Shown in pieces: positions 1 to 9,375 of a DNA stretch of 64,000 nucleotides. The stretch is taken from NCBI GenBank assembly GCA_965248855.1, contig CBDFKQ010000027.1:89563-153562 (forward strand). Direction: 5' to 3'. The DNA is from CBDFKQ01 sp965248855. Lineage in GTDB: Bacteria > Bacteroidota > Bacteroidia > Cytophagales > 172606-1. The stretch's first letter is position 1; every line of letters starts with the position of its first letter. The notes beneath the pieces were generated by a model. It was not told the DNA's origin. It searched no databases and saw only the letters and a list, made by a program, of their open reading frames with translations. The translations under genes and the position numbers were made by a program.

Positions 1-1115
1 CTAATATCTTGCTCGTCACTCATTGCATGAATAACACTACCTGCAGCAAGAAAAAGAAGTGCTTTGAAAAATGCATGGGTCATTACATGAAACATACTAG
101 ATGAAAATGCCCCGACTCCTAAACCTAAAAACATATAACCAAGCTGACTTACTGTTGAATAAGCTAAAACTTTTTTAATATCATTCTGGAAAATACCTAT
201 TGTTGCCGCAAATAAAGCTGTTGCTAAACCTACCCAAGCAATTATTGACAAGGTTACAGGTGCTAATGAATATAATAAATTAGATCTTACAATCATATAA
301 ACCCCTGCAGTAACCATTGTTGCTGCATGTATCAAAGCAGAAACAGGAGTAGGCCCCGCCATTGCATCCGGTAGCCATGTATATAATGGAATTTGAGCTG
401 ATTTGCCCATAGCACCGACAAATAAAAATATTGTGATCCACATTATAGTAGGGTCACCTACTTTCATATTAACTGCCTGGTAAGAAATAGAATCAAAGCC
501 AACTCCTCCAAAATGATTGAATATTAGAAAAATTCCTAATAAAAAACCTAAATCACCAATTCTATTCATTATAAACGCTTTTCGGGCGGCATTACCATAG
601 TTGGAATTAGTATTCCAAAATCCTATTAATAAGTATGAACATAAGCCAACTCCTTCCCATCCAATAAACATCACTACATAGTTTCCACCCATTACTAAAA
701 CAAGCATAAAAAATACGAAGAGATTTAAAAAGGAAAAAAACTTACCAAACCCTTCATCATTTTTCATATAACCTATTGAGTAAATATGAATTAAGGAGCC
801 AACGCCGGTAATTATACTGAGCATTAATAATGTGAGCTGATCAATGTAAAATGAAAATCCTATTTCGGTATCACCAACTTTAATCCAGTTAAACATATTA
901 ACTGCTAAGGTGGCATTACCCATACTTTTGAAGTAATAAAATAAAATTATGGTGGTTATGAGAGATATTACTATAGATAAAGTACCAATAAAAGAGGCTG
1001 CTCCCTTTGAGATTTTTTTAAAACCAAGACCATTTATTACAAACCCAAGAAGGGGAGTGCAAATAATTAAAATGCAAAATAATTTAACAATATTTTCTAA
1101 TTTACTCAAATCCAT
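1..1115 (-). CDS. nuoL: NADH-quinone oxidoreductase subunit L, partial (C-terminus outside window)
   Basis: Antiporter-like membrane subunit of complex I that takes part in proton pumping. The first 371 residues are present; the left edge removes the rest. Translation from the ATG at 1115 gives an open frame to base 1. It contains the family signature WLPDAMAGPTPVSALIHAAT near residue 247 and HAFFKALLFLAAGS near residue 350, both in the antiporter core, and is a run of hydrophobic helices. It follows nuoK with a 39-base gap as the last visible gene of the nuo operon; nuoM and nuoN would be expected beyond the edge. Identity is clear from these motifs and from gene order. Confidence 0.96.
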   Translation of the reverse strand, partial: MDLSKLENIVKLFCILIICTPLLGFVINGLGFKKISKGAASFIGTLSIVISLITTIILFYYFKSMGNATLAVNMFNWIKVGDTEIGFSFYIDQLTLLMLSIITGVGSLIHIYSIGYMKNDEGFGKFFSFLNLFVFFMLVLVMGGNYVVMFIGWEGVGLCSYLLIGFWNTNSNYGNAARKAFIMNRIGDLGFLLGIFLIFNHFGGVGFDSISYQAVNMKVGDPTIMWITIFLFVGAMGKSAQIPLYTWLPDAMAGPTPVSALIHAATMVTAGVYMIVRSNLLYSLAPVTLSIIAWVGLATALFAATIGIFQNDIKKVLAYSTVSQLGYMFLGLGVGAFSSSMFHVMTHAFFKALLFLAAGSVIHAMSDEQDI

Positions 1116-1154
1116 ATTTTGCTTTAATCAAAATGAATATTTAATAAAAATGTT

Positions 1155-1478
1155 TTACCACTTTAATTTATTAAGCAGATTTACATCAATGCTTTTAATA
1201 TTTCTATAAATTAAAACGATAATTGCCAAACCTACAGAAACTTCAGCAGCAGCAACAGCCATAATAAAAAATACAAAAACTTGTCCTGAAGGATCTGAGC
1301 GAAAAGTGGAAAAGGCAACCATTAATAGATTTACAGCATTTAACATCAACTCAACAGACATGAATATAATGAGTGCGTTTCTACGAATTAACACTCCAAC
1401 TATTCCTATAACAAATATTGCAGTGGCTAAAAAAATATAGTAGTTTAAAGGCACATCACCAATCATTGCTTCATTCAT
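1155..1478 (-). CDS. nuoK: NADH-quinone oxidoreductase subunit K
   Basis: Small membrane subunit of complex I (107 residues, usual size about 100) with three predicted helices. Two membrane glutamates that the family uses in proton transfer are visible: E43 in the helix SVELMLNAVNL and E79 in AVAAAEVSVGLA. It lies 17 bases downstream of nuoJ and 39 bases upstream of nuoL, the normal complex I order. The start MNEAMIGDVPLNYY is the only one that leaves a short N-terminal tail before helix 1. Confidence 0.96.
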   Translation of the reverse strand: MNEAMIGDVPLNYYIFLATAIFVIGIVGVLIRRNALIIFMSVELMLNAVNLLMVAFSTFRSDPSGQVFVFFIMAVAAAEVSVGLAIIVLIYRNIKSIDVNLLNKLKW

Positions 1479-1495
1479 ACACTTTATATGTTAAT

Positions 1496-2089
1496 TCAGT
1501 CTTTTAATAAATTATATTCGGACGATTTTTCTATTTTTAAAAGATCTTCAGTTTTGTCAGAACTAATTAATTTTACTGTATTTTCAGACTTTTTTTCTTT
1601 TTTTCCTAAAAGTATTGCACCTACCATGGAAACAAGAAACAAAACAGAAGCTAACTCGAAAGGAAGCAAATATTCTTTAAACAAAACCTTACCTAAAACT
1701 TCCACCATACCAATCTGGGAGTTAGGATTTTTAGAAACAATTTGTGAATGATCTGCTTTTATAAAAGCTGCAACAAATAAAACAAAGATTAATCCTCCTG
1801 CAATAACAGCAATAAATTTAATCAAAACCGGTTTTGAAGGTTCTGTATCCGATCTTAAATTTAAAAACATTAAAGTAAACAAAAACAAAACCATTATAGC
1901 ACCCGCATAAACTATAAGGTTTACAACACTTATAAATTGAGCGTTAAGCCTGATATAATGTGCCGTTAAAGTGAAGAATGTAAAAATTAAATATAATATA
2001 CTATGGATGGGATTTTTAGATGCAATTACCATGATTGCACTAAAAAGTGTTATGACTGCTAGAAATAAGAAAGGAATATCCTTAATCAT
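1496..2089 (-). CDS. nuoJ: NADH-quinone oxidoreductase subunit J
   Basis: Membrane subunit of complex I, 197 residues, five predicted helices in the first 165 residues. The N-terminal part (FLFLAVITLFSAIMVIASKN, then HSILYLIFTFFTLTAHYI) and the segment VNLIVYAGAIMVLFLFTLM are typical of the family; the latter is helix 3, which contains the flexible region discussed for complex I coupling. The C-terminal 30 residues are charged and likely cytoplasmic. It lies between nuoI and nuoK; the 100-base gap to nuoI is the largest inside the operon and holds no recognisable gene. Confidence 0.95.
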   Translation of the reverse strand: MIKDIPFLFLAVITLFSAIMVIASKNPIHSILYLIFTFFTLTAHYIRLNAQFISVVNLIVYAGAIMVLFLFTLMFLNLRSDTEPSKPVLIKFIAVIAGGLIFVLFVAAFIKADHSQIVSKNPNSQIGMVEVLGKVLFKEYLLPFELASVLFLVSMVGAILLGKKEKKSENTVKLISSDKTEDLLKIEKSSEYNLLKD

Positions 2090-2189
2090 CGTTAAATTAT
2101 TTAAGTCGGCAAGTTATAAGGTTAAAATGTATTAAACAATTTGGATTACAAAAGTAAGACATCTTAAAAGAAAGTATTATAAAAAAGTT

Positions 2190-2744
2190 TTAACGTAATT
2201 TGGAAGTCATTTCAGCTTCAGAAACAAACTTTTGTATTCCTATATTTGCTCTATTGTTTACATCCTCCACTAATCTATCCTTTCCATAAATAACTTGATC
2301 TCTTTCTGTGAAAACCGGAGCCATTTTATCAGGTTGTAAAAAAATGGCAGCCTTAGGGCATGCTTCTTCACATAAACCACAAAATATGCATCTTAGCATG
2401 TTAATTTCATACTTTACAGCATATTTTTCTTCTCTATATAAATTTTCTTCTCCTTTTTGTCTTTCACCTGCAATCATAGTAATAGCTTCTGCAGGGCATG
2501 CAACTGCACATAATCCACAGGCGGTACACCTTTCCCTGCCTTGTTCATCACGTTTTAAAATATGTAAACCTCTAAAAATAGGGCTAAATGGCCTTTTTTC
2601 TTCCGGGTATTGGATTGTAGCTTTCTTACTAAAAAAATGTTTAAGCGTTATTCCTAAACCTTGAGCAATTGCCGGTAAATAAATAGATTCAGCAAAAGTC
2701 ATTGGTTTTTGTTCTAATTTTTTTGCCCTATTAGTCAGTTGCAT
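2190..2744 (-). CDS. nuoI: NADH-quinone oxidoreductase subunit I
   Basis: Ferredoxin-like subunit that carries clusters N6a and N6b in the arm leading to quinone. Two classical [4Fe-4S] motifs are visible: C73-x2-C76-x2-C79-x3-C83P and C119-x2-C122-x2-C125-x3-C129P. The first 45 residues form the amphipathic N-terminal helix region that anchors the subunit on the membrane arm. Length 184, a little longer than the E. coli protein (180). It follows nuoH with a 25-base gap. Confidence 0.97.
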   Translation of the reverse strand: MQLTNRAKKLEQKPMTFAESIYLPAIAQGLGITLKHFFSKKATIQYPEEKRPFSPIFRGLHILKRDEQGRERCTACGLCAVACPAEAITMIAGERQKGEENLYREEKYAVKYEINMLRCIFCGLCEEACPKAAIFLQPDKMAPVFTERDQVIYGKDRLVEDVNNRANIGIQKFVSEAEMTSKLR

Positions 2745-2769
2745 AATTATCTAATATTTTATTCATCAC

Positions 2770-3942
2770 TTAAGCCTTCGCCAAAACTATTTTTTTCTTA
2801 TAATTAAAAAAACTCCATAATATTCCCCCTGCAATAAGTAATAATACACCCCCATAATATATTATAAAATAAATTCCTGTGAATTTAAAATAATCTTGAG
2901 AAAGTATGGCGCTGCCTGTTAAAACTATGTTAAAAATTGCAGTAGGTATTAAACCCTTCCATCCTAAATCCATTAACTGGTCGTAGCGAAAACGGGGTAA
3001 TGTCCAACGAACCCACATAAAGAAAAATATTCCAAATAAAATTTTTGCAAAAAGTACACTTGTTCCAATAAGAACATATACATTATGGCCTGTTGCATGT
3101 CCGAAATGATCAGCTACGAATGAATATACTTGATGCCAACCCGGATAATTATACCCTCCAAAATACAAGGTCGCCATTAAAGCAGATGAAACAAACATAT
3201 TTATGTACTCGGAAAATAAATAAAATCCTAATTTCATGCTGCTATATTCTGTATGATAACCTCCCACTAATTCTGTTTCACATTCCGGTAAATCAAATGG
3301 AGTTCTATTGCATTCTGCAAACGCACAAACAAGAAAAATTATAAAACCAAGAGGTTGGTAGAGTATTGTCCAATTAAAACCTGTTTGTTTTAGTGAAATT
3401 TCAGTTAATGAAAGCGTCCCGTACATCATTAACACTGCAACCATGGATAATCCCATCGCTAATTCATAACTAATATTTTGAGAGGCTGCCCTTAATGCCC
3501 CTAAGAGAGAAAATTTATTGTTAGAAGCCCATCCTCCAACCATTATACCATATACACCAAGAGAAACCATCCCAAAAATGTATAAAACACCAATGTTTAC
3601 ATCAATACCAACTAATGGATAATAGTTTTCTCCAACCATTAAACTTTTGCCAAATGGAATTACAGCACTGGACATTAAGGCAGTTAACATAGCTAAGGCA
3701 GGACCGGCAATGAACAACCATTTATTTGAATGCGCAGGTATAAATTCTTCTTTAAAAAACATTTTTCCGGCATCGGCAATGGGTTGTAATAAACCAAATG
3801 GCCCGGCACGATTTGGTCCGCTTCTGTCTTGTATCCAAGCTGCAACTTTCCGTTCTGCATAGGTAGAATAAGTTGCAATAAGTAATGTAATGCTAAAAAT
3901 TACTACTATTACAATTATCTTGATAATGAGTGCTAATTCCAT
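2770..3942 (-). CDS. nuoH: NADH-quinone oxidoreductase subunit H
   Basis: Membrane subunit that forms the quinone chamber with NuoB and NuoD. The 390-residue protein starts with a single helix followed by the family signature RSGPNRAGPFGLLQPIADAG at about residues 40-59, and has the acidic loop AECNRTPFDLPECETELVGG that lines the chamber. About eight or nine helices are predicted. It is longer than E. coli NuoH (325), with the extra residues in a loop near residue 270 and at the C-terminus, which is common in this phylum. The spacing to nuoG is 29 bases. Confidence 0.97.
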   Translation of the reverse strand: MELALIIKIIVIVVIFSITLLIATYSTYAERKVAAWIQDRSGPNRAGPFGLLQPIADAGKMFFKEEFIPAHSNKWLFIAGPALAMLTALMSSAVIPFGKSLMVGENYYPLVGIDVNIGVLYIFGMVSLGVYGIMVGGWASNNKFSLLGALRAASQNISYELAMGLSMVAVLMMYGTLSLTEISLKQTGFNWTILYQPLGFIIFLVCAFAECNRTPFDLPECETELVGGYHTEYSSMKLGFYLFSEYINMFVSSALMATLYFGGYNYPGWHQVYSFVADHFGHATGHNVYVLIGTSVLFAKILFGIFFFMWVRWTLPRFRYDQLMDLGWKGLIPTAIFNIVLTGSAILSQDYFKFTGIYFIIYYGGVLLLIAGGILWSFFNYKKKIVLAKA

Positions 3943-3971
3943 TTATTATAAATTATAATACATCAGGCAAT

Positions 3972-4994
3972 TTATTCCGTAAGTTTTTTAATTTGATCAG
4001 GTACATCAGGATTATAATTTTCTGCAATCTTAAATGCAAAAGAAGGTACAAGTTTTTTGCTGTATTTATTTGCAGAAATAACTGACATTCTTGTTATTGG
4101 AGAAGGTCCTTCAATAACCCAACTTTCAGTATTTTTCTTTTCAAACCTGCATTCGTTGCAAATAAATTTTCCTTCAGGTATTTCGTTATAGTTATTTTTC
4201 CTTGCAGTAATCCTTAAAACTTCACCGCCTCTTTCCCATAATTCAACTTCTCCACAACATTTTGAGCAATTCCTATGTGCGTAAACCGGTTTTGTAAACC
4301 AAACCCTTTGTTTAAACCTAAAAGTTTTGTCTGTCAATGCTCCAACGGGACAAACATCTACAATGTTACCTGAAAAGTCTTGATCAATAGAATTTTGAAT
4401 ATATGTACCTATCTCCGAAGCATCGCCCCTGCCTAATACCCCATGAACTCTTTTATTTGCAAATTGGTCGGCAGTATAAACGCAGCGGTAGCATAATATA
4501 CACCTTGTCATGTGTAATTGAATGTATTGGCCAATATCTATCCTTTCAAATTCACGTCTATCTTCTTCATATCTGGTTTCTTCCAAACCATGTTTATAGG
4601 CAAAATTTTGTAATTCACATTCACCCGCCTGGTCACAGATAGGGCAATCAAGTGGGTGATTTATTAACAACATTTCAACAATACCATCACGCGCTTTTAC
4701 TACTTCTTCATTCAATATATTTTCGATAACCATTCCATCCTGAACTGGTGTTATACAAGATGCAACTAATTTTGGCATCGGGCGCGGGTCTTTTGAAGAA
4801 CCGGCAGTAACTTTTACTAAACAAGCACGGCATTTACCACCTGATCCTTTTAAAGAACTGTAATAACACATAGCAGGAGGAACAATATCTCCACCAATTT
4901 TACGGGCAGCCTGTAAAATCGTAGATCCTGCTTCTACATCAACTTCAATTCCATCAAAAGTAACTTTTAACATTACATGAGGAGTATTTTCCAT
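3972..4994 (-). CDS. nuoG: NADH-quinone oxidoreductase subunit G, short form
   Basis: Iron-sulfur subunit of the NADH arm. The sequence shows an N-terminal [2Fe-2S] ferredoxin domain (C43, C55, C58, C80), the His/Cys-ligated cluster motif (H113, C117, C120, C126), a [4Fe-4S] motif (C165, C168, C171, C215) and a further cysteine group (C243, C246, C247, C279, C282) that looks like the start of a molybdopterin-type Fe4S4 domain. At 340 residues it lacks the large C-terminal molybdopterin-like domain of the roughly 900-residue E. coli protein. The gap to nuoH is only 29 bases, so no second half is encoded nearby; short NuoG is typical of Bacteroidota and is not a truncation here. Confidence 0.93.
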   Translation of the reverse strand: MENTPHVMLKVTFDGIEVDVEAGSTILQAARKIGGDIVPPAMCYYSSLKGSGGKCRACLVKVTAGSSKDPRPMPKLVASCITPVQDGMVIENILNEEVVKARDGIVEMLLINHPLDCPICDQAGECELQNFAYKHGLEETRYEEDRREFERIDIGQYIQLHMTRCILCYRCVYTADQFANKRVHGVLGRGDASEIGTYIQNSIDQDFSGNIVDVCPVGALTDKTFRFKQRVWFTKPVYAHRNCSKCCGEVELWERGGEVLRITARKNNYNEIPEGKFICNECRFEKKNTESWVIEGPSPITRMSVISANKYSKKLVPSFAFKIAENYNPDVPDQIKKLTE

Positions 4995-5013
4995 TTTATT
5001 GAATCACAAATTT

Positions 5014-6363
5014 TTAAACCAAAAAAGATTCTTTCTTATAAACAGCCCCCTTTTTTGAAGCTTCAGTTGGGCTAGTAATGTGCCATTCAAATTCTTCCCT
5101 AAAATGCCTTACAGCAGATGCAACTGGCCAAGCTGCAGCATCCCCAAGTGGACATATTGTTTTACCCTCAATTTGTTTTGTAATATCTACCAATAAATCA
5201 ATATCTTTAATTGTTCCATGACCATGTTCTATTCTATGCAAAACTTTTTCCATCCAACCTGTCCCCTCACGACATGGACTGCACTGACCACATGATTCAT
5301 GATGATAAAATCTAGTAAAATTCCAAGTATTTCTAACTATGCAAGTCGTTTCGTCCATTGCGATAAAACCACCTGAACCCAACATGGTTCCTGTTGCAAA
5401 TCCTCCATCTGAAAGTCCTTCATAACTCATCAGTCGATTTTCGCCACTCGCAGTTTTTAAAATTAAAGCTGCAGGTAAAATAGGAACTGAAGACCCACCG
5501 GCAACAACAGCCTTTAACTGATGCCCGTCTCGTATTCCACCACAATATTCATCAGAATAAAGAAATTCTTCTACAGGTACCCCTAATTCTATTTCATAAA
5601 TACCCGGTTTTTTAATGTGGCCACAAGCCGAGATTAATTTTGTTCCGGTGCTTTTACCAATGCCAATCTTAGCGTATTCGGCACCTCCATTCAAAACTAT
5701 CCAGGGAGTTGCAGCTATCGATTCAACATTATTAACCACAGTAGGGCAATTATATAAACCAGAAACTGCAGGAAATGGAGGTTTATTTCTGGGATTTCCT
5801 CTTTTTCCTTCTAAACTTTCTAATAAAGCTGTTTCTTCTCCACAAATATAAGCTCCGCCACCTGGGGCTACATGGAGATCAAGAGAATAATCAGTGCCTA
5901 ATATATTTTTACCCAACAATCCTTTTTCATATGCTTGTGCTATCGCTTTTTCCAGGATCCTTAAAACATATAATAATTCACCCCGTATATAAATGTATGA
6001 GGTATTAGCACCTAAAGCATAACTGGCAACAATCATCCCCTCTATCAATAAATGAGGATTTTCACTCATTAGATATCTATCCTTAAAAGTACCCGGTTCA
6101 GATTCGTCAGCATTACAAACTAAATAACGGGGTTTACCTGATTTTTTATCAATAAACGACCATTTCATTCCGGTTGGGAAACCGGCACCTCCACGCCCTC
6201 TTAAACCGGAAGCTTTTACTTCTTCAACAACTTCATCAGGCGTTAAAGTTTTTAAAGCTTTTTCAATGGAAGCGTAGCCACCATTTTTCATGTAAATATT
6301 TATATCCTGAATATCAGGTATTCCAATTTGACCAGTTAAAATTTTTGTTTTTCCCATTTGCAA
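5014..6363 (-). CDS. nuoF: NADH-quinone oxidoreductase subunit F
   Basis: Flavin subunit that oxidises NADH and passes electrons to cluster N3. The FMN/NADH-binding region is visible as GLRGRGGAGFPTG at residues 53-65 and GGGAYICGEETALLESLEGK around residue 168. The N3 ligands are C358, C361, C364 and C404 (ESCGQCSPCREG and ICPLGD). Length 449 agrees with the family. It lies between nuoE and nuoG, with which it forms the NADH dehydrogenase module; gaps are 24 and 19 bases. Confidence 0.97.
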   Translation of the reverse strand: MQMGKTKILTGQIGIPDIQDINIYMKNGGYASIEKALKTLTPDEVVEEVKASGLRGRGGAGFPTGMKWSFIDKKSGKPRYLVCNADESEPGTFKDRYLMSENPHLLIEGMIVASYALGANTSYIYIRGELLYVLRILEKAIAQAYEKGLLGKNILGTDYSLDLHVAPGGGAYICGEETALLESLEGKRGNPRNKPPFPAVSGLYNCPTVVNNVESIAATPWIVLNGGAEYAKIGIGKSTGTKLISACGHIKKPGIYEIELGVPVEEFLYSDEYCGGIRDGHQLKAVVAGGSSVPILPAALILKTASGENRLMSYEGLSDGGFATGTMLGSGGFIAMDETTCIVRNTWNFTRFYHHESCGQCSPCREGTGWMEKVLHRIEHGHGTIKDIDLLVDITKQIEGKTICPLGDAAAWPVASAVRHFREEFEWHITSPTEASKKGAVYKKESFLV

Positions 6364-6387
6364 ATCATAATAATGCTAAAAAATAAT

Positions 6388-6888
6388 TTAATTTTTAGCA
6401 AGCTCATCCATTAACCTATCAACATTTTCTACATTCATATTTTCGTAGTATGTTTCTTTGATTTGAATTACCGGTGCAAAGCCACATGCGGCCAGGCATT
6501 CAACTGTTTTTAAAGAAAATAATCCATCTACGGAAGTTTCACCTACTTTTATTCCTAATTTATTTTCGATATGCTCAATGGTATCTTCAGCACCCATTAA
6601 AACACAAGGACCCGTATGACATACTTCCATAACATACTTACCTGTCTTTTGAAGGTGAAACATAGTATAAAATGTAGCTACTTCATATACTTCAATAGGT
6701 TCAAGAATAAGTAAGGATGCAATATAATCCATAACCCCTGCACTTAACCAACCCCATTGATCCTGCGCTAAGTGCATAATTGGTAAAATTGCTGATTTTT
6801 GTTTGCCTTCAGGGTAATGGCCAATATATCTTTTCGCTTCTTTTAAACGATCATCAGTAAATTTTATATCTTCAGTTACTTCAGCCAT
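6388..6888 (-). CDS. nuoE: NADH-quinone oxidoreductase subunit E
   Basis: 24-kDa-type subunit with a thioredoxin-like [2Fe-2S] domain (cluster N1a). The ligands C90, C95, C131 and C135 are present in CHTGPC and CLAAC. The N-terminal half has the helical region with YPEGKQKSAILPIMHLAQDQ that packs on NuoF. Length 166 equals the usual size. It lies between nuoD and nuoF, 53 bases after nuoD. Confidence 0.97.
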   Translation of the reverse strand: MAEVTEDIKFTDDRLKEAKRYIGHYPEGKQKSAILPIMHLAQDQWGWLSAGVMDYIASLLILEPIEVYEVATFYTMFHLQKTGKYVMEVCHTGPCVLMGAEDTIEHIENKLGIKVGETSVDGLFSLKTVECLAACGFAPVIQIKETYYENMNVENVDRLMDELAKN

Positions 6889-6941
6889 TCTTTTATACTT
6901 ATTATTCTTTATTTTTATATATGTTAGATAAATAAATTAAA

Positions 6942-8183
6942 TCAGGAATCTAATTCACCCGCAATAACATTTAAACTGCTTAATATAACAATTGCGTCAG
7001 ATAATGTCACACCTTTAATCATTTCAGGATATGCCTGATAATAAATAAAACATGGCCTGCGAAAATGTAAACGATAAGGTGTACGACCGCCATCACTTAA
7101 AAGATAAAATCCTAATTCTCCATTACCACCTTCTACTGAATGATATACTTCACCAACTGGTGCATCTATCTCACCCATTATAATTTTGAAATGATATATG
7201 AGAGCTTCCATACTTCTATACACTTCTTTTTTTGGAGGAAGATAATATTCCGGAATATTAGCAAAATACGATCCTTCTGCTGTTGGTAATTTTGCCAAAG
7301 CTTGTTCTATAATTCGTAAGCTTTGCCAAATTTCTTCATTTCTTACTATAAATCTATCATATGTATCGCCTGTGGTACCAATCGGAATTTCAAATTCAAA
7401 ATCTTCATAAGATGAATAAGGTTCCATCACGCGTACATCATAATCCACACCTGCAGCTCTTAAATTAGGGCCTGTAAATCCATAATTTAAAGCCCTTTCA
7501 CCGGAAATACCTCCAACACCTATTACCCTATCCATAAATATTCTGTTTCGGGTAAACATTTTTTCAAATTCCTTCATGACTTTTGGAAATTCATCTAACC
7601 ATTTCCTTAATTTCATAATTGCTACTTCCGAAAAATCTCTTTCCATGCCACCCATTCTACCCATATTGGTAGTTAAGCGAGCTCCACAGATTTCTTCATA
7701 AATTTCATAGATTTTTTCTCTTTCCTGAAAGAGATATAAGAAGCCGGTAAATGCTCCTGAATCAACACCTAATATTGAGTTACAAATTAAATGATCTGAA
7801 ATTCTTGCCAGTTCCATTACAATCACGCGAAGGTATTGAGCCCTTTGTGGAACTTTAATTTCTAATAATTTTTCTACTGTCATCCACCAACCCATGTTAT
7901 TAATTGGTGATGAGCAATAATTCATTCTGTCTGTAAGAGGGGTAATTTGATAGAAAGGTCTTCTTTCAGCAATTTTTTCGAATGCACGATGGATATAACC
8001 AATAGTCATTTCAGTTGAAACGATCTTTTCTCCATCCAATTTTAATATATTTTGAAAAATACCATGAGTAGCAGGATGAGTCGGCCCTAAATTGAGCGTC
8101 ATTAATTCATTATCTGTCTCTTCAACAATAGTTATATTGTTTGAACTCAAAATATTTGACTGACTCTTTATAATGTCTGACAT
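6942..8183 (-). CDS. nuoD: NADH-quinone oxidoreductase subunit D
   Basis: 49-kDa-type subunit, related to hydrogenase large subunits, that forms the quinone site with NuoB. The region LNLGPTHPATHG near residue 30 is the loop that carries the quinone-contacting histidine, and the C-terminal half has RTPYRLHFRRPCF. Length 413 is normal for a stand-alone NuoD, so this genome keeps nuoC and nuoD separate rather than fused as in E. coli. The first 27 residues are variable; ATG at 8183 is taken as start because it is the first in frame after nuoC. Confidence 0.97.
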   Translation of the reverse strand: MSDIIKSQSNILSSNNITIVEETDNELMTLNLGPTHPATHGIFQNILKLDGEKIVSTEMTIGYIHRAFEKIAERRPFYQITPLTDRMNYCSSPINNMGWWMTVEKLLEIKVPQRAQYLRVIVMELARISDHLICNSILGVDSGAFTGFLYLFQEREKIYEIYEEICGARLTTNMGRMGGMERDFSEVAIMKLRKWLDEFPKVMKEFEKMFTRNRIFMDRVIGVGGISGERALNYGFTGPNLRAAGVDYDVRVMEPYSSYEDFEFEIPIGTTGDTYDRFIVRNEEIWQSLRIIEQALAKLPTAEGSYFANIPEYYLPPKKEVYRSMEALIYHFKIIMGEIDAPVGEVYHSVEGGNGELGFYLLSDGGRTPYRLHFRRPCFIYYQAYPEMIKGVTLSDAIVILSSLNVIAGELDS

Positions 8184-8229
8184 AATTTATTTTTTAAACC
8201 CTTAAGTTTAAATTATCTTTTTTCAAAAA

Positions 8230-8736
8230 CTATCTGCCAAACATGGCATCATCTTTATCTCTTCTCGTCTGATCTTCAAGAGGATATTCTCGTCTCATTG
8301 GAAAATAATCCTGTTCATCAATATTTAGTATTTTCACAAGGTTAGGATGCCCTTTAAAAATAATTCCAAAAAAATCATAAGTTTCTCTTTCCATCCAGTT
8401 TGCTGCTTCCCAAATAGAAGTTGCAGAATCAATTTCAGGATTGCTGAGTGGTATAAATACTTTTAATCGTATTCTAAAATTATTAACTAAGCTATGCAAA
8501 TGATAAACTACGCAAAACTCATTATCAATTAAGTCAGGGAAATGAATGGCAGTAAGGTCTGTTAAAAAATTTAATTGCCATTGTTTATGAGCAAACATAT
8601 GCTCAAGCACATTTTTAATTTTATCTTTTGTAATTATTAGAGTCAGTAAATTATAAGGTTCACTGACTTCAAGTATGGCTTCGCCATACTTTTCTTGAAG
8701 TTCTTCTATAATAATATCCTTACTTACTACTATCAC
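8230..8736 (-). CDS. nuoC: NADH-quinone oxidoreductase subunit C
   Basis: 30-kDa-type subunit that links the NADH arm to the quinone module. The diagnostic stretch WMERETYDFFGIIFKGHPNL around residue 115-135 and the following YFPMRREYPLEDQTRRD are present. At 168 residues it is the typical separate form. Neighbours are nuoB (17-base gap upstream) and nuoD (46-base gap downstream). Confidence 0.96.
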   Translation of the reverse strand: MIVVSKDIIIEELQEKYGEAILEVSEPYNLLTLIITKDKIKNVLEHMFAHKQWQLNFLTDLTAIHFPDLIDNEFCVVYHLHSLVNNFRIRLKVFIPLSNPEIDSATSIWEAANWMERETYDFFGIIFKGHPNLVKILNIDEQDYFPMRREYPLEDQTRRDKDDAMFGR

Positions 8737-8753
8737 AATATTTTATATTATTA

Positions 8754-9305
8754 TTATTTAATATTATAGCTATCCATTAATAATTGGTACTCTTCCGAAT
8801 TTCTCCTTCTATAAGATTCTTTACCGGCTAATTCTTGGATTTGCATTAATCCTTCTATAATCTGTTCAGGCCTTGGCGGGCAACCCGGAACATAAACATC
8901 AACCGGTACAACTCTATCAATGCCTTGTAATACACTATATGTATCAAATATACCACCACTGGATGCACAGGCACCAACAGCCATTACCCAACGGGGTTCT
9001 GCCATTTGTGTATAAACTTGTTTGACAATAGGTGCCATTTTTTTTGCAATTGTACCCATTACCATTAATAAATCGGCTTGACGAGGTGAAAAACTTGGCC
9101 TCTCGGATCCAAATCTGGAAATATCATAATGAGACCCCATAGTGGCCATAAATTCAATACCACAACACGAAGTTGCGAATGGCAATGGCCATAGTGAATT
9201 TTTTCTTGCTAAACCTATTACAGCACTATAAGATGTAGCAAAAAAACCTGCACCTGCATGTCCTTCAGGGGCCTCAACTATTTTTAACTCTTTTATATCT
9301 GTCAT
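8754..9305 (-). CDS. nuoB: NADH-quinone oxidoreductase subunit B
   Basis: PSST-type subunit holding cluster N2, the last redox centre before quinone. With the start used here the ligands are C47, C48, C113 and C142 (CCGIEF, GACASSGG, PGCPPRPE). An in-frame ATG 45 bases upstream (9350) would add MLFYWSSKILLNVAL; the internal ATG at 9305 is preferred because it gives MTDIKELKIVEAPEGHAGAG, which fits the N-terminus expected for family members of this phylum. Length 183 is normal. It follows nuoA. Confidence 0.95.
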   Translation of the reverse strand: MTDIKELKIVEAPEGHAGAGFFATSYSAVIGLARKNSLWPLPFATSCCGIEFMATMGSHYDISRFGSERPSFSPRQADLLMVMGTIAKKMAPIVKQVYTQMAEPRWVMAVGACASSGGIFDTYSVLQGIDRVVPVDVYVPGCPPRPEQIIEGLMQIQELAGKESYRRRNSEEYQLLMDSYNIK

Positions 9306-9375
9306 TAAAGCAACATTTAATAGAATTTTACTACTCCAATAAAATAACAATTTTCTTTAAATTATTGTTTCAATA

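Noticed and set aside
949..1209. Open frame on the plus strand opposite nuoL/nuoK
   Set aside because: It is antisense to the clearly coding nuoL and nuoK, with no recognisable product.
3972..4994. NuoG as a frameshifted or truncated gene
   Set aside because: Only 29 bases separate it from nuoH, no remnant of the missing domain lies nearby, and short NuoG is usual in this phylum.
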